Shown piece by piece: positions 49,655 to 58,534 of a stretch of DNA of 64,000 nt. The position numbers were made by a program, and so were the translations under genes. Location of the stretch: NCBI GenBank assembly GCA_023333565.1, contig JAJKFH010000209.1, positions 418,001 to 482,000 on the forward strand, read 5' to 3'. A model generated the notes under the pieces. That model made no database searches, had not been told where the DNA came from, and saw only the letters and a list, made by a program, of their open reading frames with translations. How positions within the stretch are numbered: position 1 is the first letter of the stretch; each line of letters starts with the position of its first letter. Source of the DNA: Puffinus mauretanicus. Lineage: Eukaryota > Chordata > Aves > Procellariiformes > Procellariidae.

Positions 49655-50910
49655 AAAAAGACAACATTCAGAAAGTGGAAATTTAGTTTAATTAAAAAGG
49701 TTGAGTACAAAACAACACTATAAAGATTTAAGGCCAGATTAAAAAAAAGGCACAACAGACTGCATTAGTAAAAAGTATCAGCAATAGGAAGTAATAATTT
49801 GACTACAGTTGTGTAGTCTTAGACATGTAACGAAAGTTTGCCTGCTACTCTGTGGAGAGATCGGTGATATCAAAAAGGCTAAAATTTTCAAATGTTTTTA
49901 TTCATCAAGCTTTATTAAAAACATCTCCAGGACAAAGATGACTAGCCCAGGCCAGAGAATAAGAAATTAGAGTACTCATGCAAAGTAGATGTTTTCAAAA
50001 AAGGATGACTCTGAAGAACTTAATCTAGCATTTTATAAAACAATTCAAAGCGATTGTAGTACCCTTGGCAATTACATTTGAACACTCACGGATGAATGCA
50101 GTAAGGTAGGACTTAATGAGAAACCATCAGATATAAAAATCAGGGGAAAAGAGAGGATCAGGGAATTACGGACTGGTCAGCTAAACTTTCATCCTAAAAA
50201 TACTGGCTCTTAATTATCAGATTACTTTTATGAACCTGGAAGACAGATAGGAGTTAGATGGCAAACAATATAAATACGGTAAGAACAAATTATTGCAAAC
50301 CAAATCTAACTTATTGCAAGCAAGATCTAACTTCTCTGATAAGATAATATGAGCTGTAGAGTTAAAGGGCAAGCAGCAGAAGCAACATATTTTACCTTTG
50401 ACACGTCTTCGAATATTGTTTGACGTAACATTCTTAGAAGCAAATTTGACATTACTTATCTGAAATGGTCTTAAAACGGAGACAAAACTGATTGGGTAAT
50501 TAGACCCAAATAGAGTACTTAGCACTGTCAGAAAGCAACAACATGCTGAAGAAGGCCAGGAAGGGCAGTTTCCAAAGTGGAACCTGGTCTTGGTCCAGTT
50601 CTTTACAATGATTTCATCAACTATCTGGATGATGGGTCGGAGAAAATTCTTACCAAATTTTCATACTATATGAAACTGAGATGGACAGCAAGCACATTAA
50701 GAGACAGGATTCAAAATTCAAAACATCTCAAAAAAATGGAGAAGTGACTTGAAGAAAAGAGGATGAAGTTTTACAGGGATGTGCTACTGGAGAAACAGTT
50801 TGAGAAAAGTAAGCACGGAGGACAACTGGTTAACTAGCACTTCTTCAGAAAAGGATTCAGGGGTTACACAGATTTTGAAAAGATCAAGAATAATGGTAGG
50901 AAAACTGATA
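49655..50910 (+). mobile_element. Ancient CR1 ORF2 remnant (endonuclease-RT linker to RT)
   Basis: This is a heavily decayed amniote-type CR1 in plus orientation that can be followed segment by segment. CAGAAAGTGGAAATTTAGT and the AGGCACA text lie near 49670-49752, and a KAKIFKCFYSSSF peptide (family: KAEVLNAFFASVF) near 49875-49920. GAGGATCAGGGAATTACGGA then CTGGTCAGCTAAACTTTC (family NYRPVSLTS) lies at about 50153-50191. AACCAAATCTAACTT lies near 50298, a decayed motif A region near 50380-50450, and LGPVLYNDFINYLDDG at about 50590-50636. ACAACTGGTTAACTAGCAC and AGAAAAGGATTCAGGGGTTA (family: AEKDLGV) lie at about 50823-50865. Stops and indels occur throughout, and the catalytic FADD is lost (FSYY). 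The right edge fades out after about 50900. Confidence 0.8.
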
Positions 50911-51853
50911 CTGCTTCTCTAAAAAACCACTGCTTGACATCTCACTCCACCTCCAAAAGAATCATTAAAGAAATAGATGCAGGCTCATGCCTGGAGGGCA
51001 ACTATTACGTTAGCTTATTCACATAGCCTTGTTTAACAAAGATCTTAATCCCATACTCAACAGCAGACTGGCAAAACCAAATTACACAGATGAAAATTTT
51101 ACATGGAAACAGGTACCTTTAGAATCTATTAACTTCCTCTTAGCAGCTGAGAGCATTACAAAAGTCAGTTGATTTCATCTCAGTTTTGGCCTTTGTTTCA
51201 TTTACCTGCCAGGTATGCAGAGTTATTTGGTTAGTTTGTGGATTGGGACTTAGGGGGCCAGGGAGGGTATCACCAACTCTGTAAAAAATATTTGATTTAT
51301 TCAATATATAGGCCAATTACACCTAGTTAATTTTGCATGATCAAAACTATTCCATCATGTAAAAAAAGTTCTATTTCATACAGCACTGTAAATCTCTCCC
51401 TCTCTCTCGCTCACCCTAGAAGAACAGTTCCATCTGTCAGATGCTACAGAGCAAATCAGTATATACTAGGTAGTCAAAAGTATATTCATGTTTTTTAAAA
51501 TGGTATTTTTGTGAGCTCAAGTATAACACATCACTAACCAAACCCTCTTCTTATCACAGACATATTTCCTTGTGAATGTCCAAGTACTAGGAACAAATTA
51601 TTCCTAGAGGTCAAGTGTTAGGTTTTTTGTTGTCTTCCCCCCCCCGCCAAACACAGAGGCCCTCATGAAAATTTTGTTTTCATGTATTCTATCAATTGTT
51701 TAAGCCCACATCTTAAAAGACATTTTTCTTGATGTCCAGCTTATCATCTGTTACCTCATGAAAGAGCAGATATAATCCATTTGGCAAGTGTCTTCAACTA
51801 GCAATCGCAAAAATCTTTTATCAAAAGATGGTATGTCAGCTAAAAAAATTTGT
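50911..51853. other. Unique AT-rich DNA, no gene seen
   Basis: Could include the unrecognisable tail of the ancient CR1. A run of 9 C at 51637-51645 is the only simple repeat noted. Confidence 0.45.
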
Positions 51854-51889
51854 GTCCAACCTCAGTGATTCTGTGTGATTCTGTGATAT
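51854..51889 (+). mobile_element. CR1 3'-tip remnant
   Basis: GTCCAACCTCAGTGATTCTG followed by TGTGATTCTGTGAT is the last piece of the CR1 3' UTR plus its octamer repeats in plus orientation. Only about 35 bp survive, so chance resemblance is possible, but the octamer repeat after CCAACCTCA is characteristic. Confidence 0.55.
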
Positions 51890-54834
51890 CTGCTTAAAAT
51901 AAAGTATACAGGAAAATAAAGAAAAGTATTTTTCTTAAAACTTAAAAAATACTATCTTTGGCATCAACACAAATGAAACTGTACTATTAAAAACACATAA
52001 GCTAAGCAACTAGGTGGAACTGCTACCTGCAACTAAGTTTAGTTGCAGCTTTCTCATTACGCTAAAAGTAGCTTCTATTCATGGTGTACACAAACTTGTA
52101 AAAATAAAACGTATCTCCTTAATTGAAATTCTATTTTTACAAACATTCATGAGCAACAAAAGAAACAACAAAAACAGAAACATGGTCATGCTTATTTTTC
52201 TTTATCAAAGTTTCTAGAAAGGATTTTAAAATTATTTCTTTGACCACAAAATAATAATTCTGCTGGATCTTCTCTATTATTATGGATGTTACAGTGAAAA
52301 TTTCAGAGTGAAATGTGCACTGCAAAAGACAGCAAAGGAACTTCCTTTTTCATGCTGAGTGAGATACCCTAAATTCGTTGTCTCAGCAGTATCAATCACT
52401 TTTTCATTGAGCTGCATTATTCTATGTTAACAGATATCATGCTTAATATATATTGTTGTGCAGGTGCGCTCCAAGGTGCGCAAGGGACGTCATAGATCAC
52501 AGCCCGCACCCCCAGGCCTCCCAAGAACATGGCCATAGCACCCACCTGTATCTGAAGTTGGGAATGATTCCCAATCTAGCACAGAAGAAACCCATGTTAA
52601 TGTAGCTTTTATAATGCACAAATAACATCAGTGGCGAGTTATGTGCTTTCAAAATATTCCAAAATGTTTTCCACATGCATCTCAACTACATTCTGTCCCT
52701 TGTTCTCTTTCTAACAACCTTTTAGTCAGTCTGCATAAAGCAATATTATGCAATAAAAATTTAGGAGAATAGTGGGAACTCATTGACAATTTCTTTTAGC
52801 AATCATGTATTAATATAACGTATTTGCTCAGCTTTTTTATGCAGTATTTTTTACCTCATTCAAGATGTTTTAGAGAGTATTGTTATTAGTCATTTTGATT
52901 GATTTCTCTGAAAAGTCACATTAAATTTTACAAAAATATCTAAAGTCATCTTTAAGAAGCCAAATTTTCATGTTTCATTAATGATATAAGTGGCTTATAT
53001 AATTTTATATTAATGATGATTCAGGTAAAAGAGTTATGTCCAGCATATGCTTCAGGCTGTGTTTTTGTTATTATAAGGATTCCAAACAAAAATATAGGTA
53101 CACAGATAACTTTTATAGCTGTTTTTCATTAGGTACCCTTCATTTATTGTCCAGCTTTCGCAACCCAAGTCACTGCACGACAGCCTTCAGTACTTACTTT
53201 CTAGAGGAACATTTACTTGCAGAATTTTTCGTTCACCTATTCATTGTTGTGTGATTTTAAAAAAGCACAAGTTGTCACCGTGTCTTGACATGAAACTGCA
53301 AGAACAGAAATCGGACCTTTCATTACGAATACTCTTTTGTCTGAAGTGTTCTATAAGATATTGTACAGTTCCATTTTCTGTATTACAGCCCTATATATGT
53401 CTACATACCCATTACCAAAACCGCCATTTTCCAAGCAATAAGAGAAAATTAATTCCAGAATGGAACTTGGCAAAAAAAAAATCCTAGTTTAAAAATTTTA
53501 TGTCAAAAGCAGTTCCGTTAATTTCTTGGAAAAAATACAGAAGACACCACCTAGTTAATGCTTAAAAATCTGATAATTTTCCTATGAATTTCAGCATTCT
53601 TAGGGGGGTTTTTTGCACAATATCCACAACAGTCCAAATGTATAATGGAACCACATAAATATTTGTACAGAGTTGTCCTCATATATAAGCAACACTGCAC
53701 AAAATATAAAACTATCACTTTACTACACAAAATAAGAGAATTAAAAATGAGAAGTAGGAGTACTCTATTCTTGTGTAAGCAAGCTATACATACAATATAT
53801 TCTAAAATTAACAAAGCAATAATTACGATCACTGTAATTTACCAAAATGATCATATTAAAAACCTCCTATTAGAAAAGTATACAGACATATTTTCAAATG
53901 AGTTGTAATCCAATCTAACCACAGTCTTCTGGAGCAGGTGAGGTTGTGTATATACATGCAGAAAGAAATGATTATTATAAAGTGTCTTTAAAGTGTCACA
54001 GTTGTTTTTTCTGAAAACTCTTGTTTAGATGCACATCAATCCTTTATATGATAACTTCATTCAACTTTGCCATTATTAATTTCAAAGATGACAATATTTT
54101 GTAGCAGAATTTAAAGGAAGTCTGTTCTTATGAATTTTTCTTGTTGTTGTTTTGGGGGGCTTCTTTAAAAAAAAAAAAAAAAAGAAAAGAAAAAACCACA
54201 AATTGTGTTCTGTCTAAAACTGTGCATTGGAACAATACAAAAAGATGCCAACACATCAATTTGTCATGAGAAGGGACAAGAAAGTGATCTTACTCATGTA
54301 AGAAAGATGCTTAGTTAGTTAGTCTAGTCAGGATCTGCCTGTGAAAGTCATAGCCCAGATCCTGAGATGCTAGGAGAGACAGTGTGATGAAAGACATTTA
54401 GAATAAATAACTAATTTAAGAAAGCTCATTAATATTCTATCAATATTTAAGAATTTACATGTAACTAGGGAACCTAGAAACAGCTCCTTTAATTTTGTCT
54501 GCTGAGGCAAATTAGAAGGCAAAAGAGAATCTAAGCATGCACACTGATTTGCAACCATTCAACCTAGTAATAACAAAGCTTCATTTCCAATGGATTTGTC
54601 TCACGATTGTTTGTGAATTCTGATGTAAAATTTTCTATACTTAAGCCAGTTGAAATGTCTGTCTCCTATACGAATTCTCTGCAATCTAGTAAGCCTGAGC
54701 TCCAGGGCAGCCTACTTTCAGTCAGGTTACTTGGCTCCTTGTTCTACCCAGATGTTGGTCTCTTTGAAAAAATAGAACTACTAAATTCTCTGATATTTCT
54801 ACTCTTCCGTCAAATGTAATTGAACCCAGCCAAT
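51890..54834. other. Unique AT-rich DNA, no gene seen
   Basis: No transposon or exon recognised. A GC-rich patch at about 52460-52550 carries GGTGCGC twice, GGACGTCATAG (CRE-like) and a C-rich segment. A long A run lies at 54168-54183. Confidence 0.45.
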
Positions 54835-54876
54835 GGGGGGGGGGGGAGAGGGGGAAGGGAGGGGGGAGTGGTGGGA
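54835..54876 (+). repeat. G-rich tract, G-quadruplex-prone
   Basis: A run of 12 G (54835-54846) is followed, across one to six-base gaps, by runs of 5, 3, 6 and 3 G. The spacing satisfies the usual G3+/N1-7 quadruplex rule several times over. The tract is unusual in this AT-rich setting and will be hard to sequence accurately. Confidence 0.9.
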
Positions 54877-55868
54877 CAGAAATGACAGAAAGGGAAAGAT
54901 GACAGAACACTGAACGTGTAGTCCCAGACTTAGAAAACCACGATCTAGTTCCCTTCAGTAGTGTCCACTCCACCCGCCTGTCATTTGTCCCCATTCCCCT
55001 GCTGACCTTTCGGCGCAGCTGTGCAGTAAACCGGATCAGGTAACCGACGGAGGAAAAGTTAAATGCATACTTAAGTGCTACTTACATAATATTCAGTTCA
55101 AAGGAAAAACTAAGTGTTCTGAAAACCCAAACATTTACATACTGAGCAATTATTCTAATCACTATTATATGAAATAATGGAAGAACTGAATTACGTTTGA
55201 ATCAGATTAAAAGAGTGTCCAGATTAAATATATCCATATATAGTATATATAGTTAAAAAGAAGCTCTGACTTACTGAACTGAAAAGCCTTTGCTGTTGAA
55301 TCTTTAAATACCATGAAAAATTGTAAGCAGTAGAGAACACTAAAGTAACCTCAGGGAATGGAATTATCTTTACGAATAACAGAAGATTATAATTTACCTT
55401 TTTTAACTTTTTTTCCTCCTTATCTACCTTTATAGTAAATCCAAGTATGAAGATACAAATAACTTGCTTAACAACAATTTTATTTCTAGCCTTTCCCTAG
55501 AGGTTTAAAAGATAATTAAAAAAAAAAACCAAACATAAATTCTTTTAAAAATATAAATCCATAAAATACTATGTAAAAATAGTATTTTACTTCCAAAAGA
55601 AAAAAAAAGATTAAATGGCATAATAAAGCATACAAGGGAAACTACAACTATTTGCCACTTGATGGAAATTAAATATAAAATAGATAAAACGGATTCCAAT
55701 ATGAATCTGCAAGCTGTGGTCCCCAATATTACCACCTAAAAAATTGCAAAGAAGGAGTAAATTTAGAATATTTTATTGCACAAAACTACAGTCACCTATG
55801 CAGAAAATGTAAATTTTACTTAATAATGGACAGAGCTTTTTTTGCAATCTTTATCCCTTGGAACTGCA
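54877..55868. other. Unique DNA; GC-richer first 180 bp
   Basis: Immediately right of the G tract a modestly GC-rich segment (to about 55060) includes CpGs (TTTCGGCGCAGC, CCGGATC, CCGACGG). The remainder is AT-rich and featureless. Confidence 0.45.
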
Positions 55869-55950
55869 GAATCATTCAGGTTGGAAGAGACCTTGGGAGG
55901 TCATCTAGTCCAATCTGCTGCTTAAAGCAGGGTCAACACTGAATTCAGAT
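55869..55950 (-). mobile_element. CR1 3'-end fragment
   Basis: CAGAATCATTCAGGTTGGAA, GAGACCTTGGGAGGTCATC, TAGTCCAATCTGCTGC and TTAAAGCAGGGTCAACACTG are the antisense CR1 3' terminus. The 3' end is on the left. Similarity fades after the GGTCAACAC segment, leaving about 80 bp. Confidence 0.85.
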
Positions 55951-57518
55951 GAATTAGAAAGCTCTAAGTTATAAAACTAAAAGTGCACAGCTCCAAAGAG
56001 CTAAGTCAACCGCAACATTAAGAATTTACAGCAGCATCTTTCTGATGACTATGACAACGGTATGCCCCCCTTCTCATAATAATGAGCTGCTAAAAATAAT
56101 TTTCCAGTGAGGCTTCAGCTGCTATATGTACTTCCTCATTTACACATCAGCTGAAGTCACAAAAAATGTGAATCTGCAACAAAAAGGTTTTGGCCACTTT
56201 TTCTTGGCCACTTTTTCTTGTTTCACTGGCAATGTGATAGCATCGCAAATCATCATTTATACTCTTCTTTTCCCATCCTGCTTACTTAGGGGAAGACATA
56301 GCAAACTCCTTGTTTCAATAAACAACCTGTGTGATATAAAGTCTTCAATAAAATATTCCCTGTCATATGCTTCAAAACAGAATGCTTCACAGAACAAAGA
56401 TCAAAAAGAAGAGAGATCACCTACCCTTATTATGCTGACGTTTCTGTATTTTCCAACACAAAAACTTCAGTGACATTTTACTCTGATAATATGAGAGCTA
56501 TTTCTGGCTCCTTTAAAATCAGAAAACTATAGAAATTTTCAGGGCACCAACAGCTGAAGAAGACTCTGAAAAAAAAAATCTATCCGTAAAATTAGGAATT
56601 AATTTGAAGGATTTTTTTTTAAACAAAGAAAAAATAATGAAGGAAGAATAAACAAACTTATTTTTCTATATAAACATAAAAAGTAAAATTCAATTATGTG
56701 TTAAAATGTTTCCAAAAAATCCAAACCAAAAAAAAGTTATGTGAAAGCACCTTGATTTTTCCTGCAAACTGACATATTTTCATGCTGAGACACCCCCAAA
56801 ACACAAATTTTTATATCCATATTCTGATATAACCACAAGAAGAAAGAAAAAAGGTTTCAAAAACATCCAGTAACAGTGTCATTTCAAAGGCTCTATACAT
56901 AAAATTTTTAATCAACACAAGTAGTGATTCATCTTTTCTTTTCTTGAAAGGGGTAAGATACACTTTGTTGTCATTTGCTTTCCACTGACATTTTTGTTAC
57001 ATTTTTCTATCTTACAAGAAAATGCATAAGAAAAGCTGTTCCTTCCAAAGTACCTCTCTGTCTGTAGAAATTACTGAAGAAGAATACTAAGAAATTACAA
57101 ATCAGAAAAATTTAACAATATACTGGAATGAAGGGCAACTTCTTTGTGCCAGAATAAACAACTGTAGAATTAGCACACAAAATATGAGTAGTCGAACCAA
57201 GAACTCATTCACAGAATTCTACCAAGACTTTCATGGTCAGAAGGATACCTAGAAGTATATTTAGAAGTATATTTCAGATTCCATAAAAATCTCTCATACA
57301 ATTTAAAACCAATCCGCAATATACATTGTAGTTAATACTACTATAATTCATTGTAATCCTTTTTAATTGTTATTTTCAACTAGCAAGTATCTATACTAAC
57401 AATCATCATATCCTAACATTTTAGAATCCTTCTAAGGATATATTACATAAATATTCATCAACATTTCTGGTTGTATACACACATCTTTGTACTGTAAATT
57501 CTAAGATTTATCAAAAAT
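55951..57518. other. Unique AT-rich DNA, no gene seen
   Basis: Contains an exact 14-bp tandem duplication (GGCCACTTTTTCTT twice at 56192-56219) and a 13-bp one (TAGAAGTATATTT twice near 57251-57276). No transposon or exon recognised; no second LTR copy of the neighbouring retroviral element is visible. Confidence 0.5.
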
Positions 57519-57692
57519 TGTCGGAGTGACTCAGGGTCTGAGTGGGAGTGCGAACCCAAAGTAATGACGAATCCCAATATGGGCATGGTCATTCTCCTTT
57601 TAGTCAAACAAATATTCATCTTAACTATAACGTTACAATCTACAGAAATTATTTACACTACAACACAAAGATCAATTCTACATGCATACAAA

Positions 57693-57824
57693 CTTAGCAT
57701 TTCTAATACAAAGCTTAACTTAACACTTCTAATACAAATCTTAACTTAACTTACTAAACCTATTTTCTTTTATACAAACTTAACACTTCTAATACAGAGA
57801 TACAATCTTAACACTTCTAATACA
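57693..57824 (-). repeat. Degenerate 18-bp repeat, four copies
   Basis: CTTAACACTTCTAATACA (plus strand) occurs at 57719-57736, 57779-57796 and 57807-57824, with a two-mismatch copy at 57693-57710. Spacers vary (8-42 bp) and include CTTAACTTAAC words. It lies just beyond the truncated gag start and seems to have replaced gag sequence. Confidence 0.85.
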
Positions 57825-57837
57825 AAGAACTACTCCA

Positions 57838-57930
57838 TTACACAGTTCGCTTTCCTTTAACACCTTGTACCTTCGAAATACGTTGAAACATAAGTTGAAG
57901 CTTCTGTGACTGAGATGCTGACTGTCCCAT
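57838..57930 (-). pseudogene. gag: gag N-terminus, truncated at 30 codons
   Basis: Gag is the retroviral structural polyprotein; its matrix end is attached to the membrane through an N-terminal myristate. Here the ATG (57928-57930) opens with MGQSAS, a canonical G-x-x-x-S myristoylation signal, then a Gln/Ser-rich and basic stretch (KLQLMFQRISK). A stop follows after 30 codons at 57838-57840. Beyond the stop the sequence is AT-rich tandem repeat, so the rest of gag is missing rather than merely frameshifted. A longer overlapping minus frame (57789-57998) starts upstream in the leader but lacks retroviral features and is not preferred. Confidence 0.55.
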
Positions 57931-57965
57931 AACTGATGCCTAAAGTTCATATAACTTCCCTGTGG

Positions 57966-57981
57966 CTGCTCACCTGAATTG
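57966..57981 (-). other. Retroviral leader splice donor (predicted)
   Basis: On the minus strand the leader reads ATTCAG|GTGAGCAG, a near-consensus 5' splice site with the junction between 57974 and 57973. It lies about 95 bases past the primer site and 44 bases before the gag start, where retroviruses place the donor used to make env mRNA. Confidence 0.5.
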
Positions 57982-58068
57982 TCCTCCATCCAGCTCAACA
58001 GGGGTACACCACTGGATATTTCTATTTCCTTTCTTCAAGACCTTCTTTCTTCAGGCTTTCCTCTTTCA

Positions 58069-58086
58069 GCCCCACGCTGGGCGCCA
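58069..58086 (-). other. Primer-binding site for tRNA-Lys
   Basis: The plus strand reads GCCCCACGCTGGGCGCCA, which equals the 3' end of the tRNA-Lys1,2 type (GCCCCACGTTGGGCGCCA) with one mismatch. On the element strand this is the classic TGGCGCCC start of a reverse-transcription primer site. It sits two bases from the LTR end, as expected. Confidence 0.88.
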
Positions 58087-58088
58087 TT

Positions 58089-58534
58089 TGCGGTATAAGA
58101 TAGCACAGACCCTCACATATATATGCGCAGCAATACTGGAGCCTCCATCATAACAGGGCAGTCCCACAGTCTCTCTCTCCATTGCCTCACCCTTCTGTCT
58201 CTCTCCATTGCTTCACCACCCTGTCTCTCTCTGTTGCCTCTCTCAAATCTTCCTTCCGGCAACGATCACATCTCTGCTCACAATTCCCTTCACCTGTTTT
58301 GGCTCTTGAATCAGCTGGTGCTCATTGGCTCTTGAATCAGCTGGTGCTCATTGGCTCTTGAATCAGCTGGTGCTCATTGGCTCTTGAATCAGCTGGTGCT
58401 CATTGGCTCTTGAATCAGCTGGTGCTCATTGGCTCTTGAATCAGCTGGTGCTCATTAGGCCACACCTCAGGGTAACCGTAAGCAGCATTCCTAACTGAGA
58501 GCTTTCTCATTTTGATGTTTACAGTTTCCTTACA
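58089..58534 (-). repeat. Retroviral LTR, 446 bp
   Basis: The 3' boundary is fixed by the primer-binding site two bases away: the minus strand reads ...ACCGCA, then AA, then TGGCGCCC. The 5' boundary is inferred from TGTAAGGAAACTG at 58534, giving the TG...CA ends of an LTR. From 5' to 3' it holds about 75 bp of unique U3, a perfect 26-bp tandem array (58301-58456), a GA-rich region (58160-58240) and an AT step TATATATA at 58117-58124. The TATA-like step lies only about 28 bp from the LTR end, too close for a normal R-U5, so its role is doubtful. No AATAAA is seen. Confidence 0.72.
58301..58456 (-). promoter_or_regulatory. Six identical 26-bp tandem repeats in LTR U3
   Basis: There are six head-to-tail units with no mismatch: 58301-58326, 58327-58352, 58353-58378, 58379-58404, 58405-58430 and 58431-58456. 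Read on the minus (element) strand, each unit holds CAGCTG (an E-box) and TGATTCA (a variant of the AP-1 site). Each of the five unit junctions forms GCCAATGAG, a CCAAT box of NF-Y type. The flanking half-junctions have lost CCAAT. Tandem enhancer repeats upstream of the promoter are a known retroviral U3 design. Factor binding here is inferred from motifs only. Confidence 0.85.

Larger units (their letters stand above)
57519..58534 (-). mobile_element. Endogenous retrovirus fragment: 5' LTR, leader, gag start
   Basis: On the minus strand the order is LTR (58534 to 58089), two bases, tRNA-Lys primer-binding site, leader with a splice donor, gag start codon, then a decayed AT-rich internal part. 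The tRNA-Lys primer site and MGQ-type gag start suggest a class II (betaretrovirus-like, ERVK-type) element. No pol, env or 3' LTR is visible, so this is a 5' end whose remainder was deleted. The left edge is uncertain: 57519 is a guess based on a CA terminus on the minus strand and on where the sequence character changes. No target-site duplication could be matched. It is not capable of replication. Confidence 0.75.

Noticed and set aside
57546..57566. tRNA T-arm-like GGGTTCGCACTCCC on the minus strand
   Set aside because: No anticodon or acceptor stem and no A box at the right distance; the sequence lies at the edge of the retroviral fragment.
58117..58124. TATA box as the retroviral promoter
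   Set aside because: It lies about 28 bp from the LTR 3' end, leaving no room for a normal R-U5; kept only as an AT step in the LTR description.
58301..58456. CRISPR-like direct repeat array
   Set aside because: The 26-bp units are joined head to tail with no spacers, and the setting is a vertebrate LTR; this is a minisatellite.
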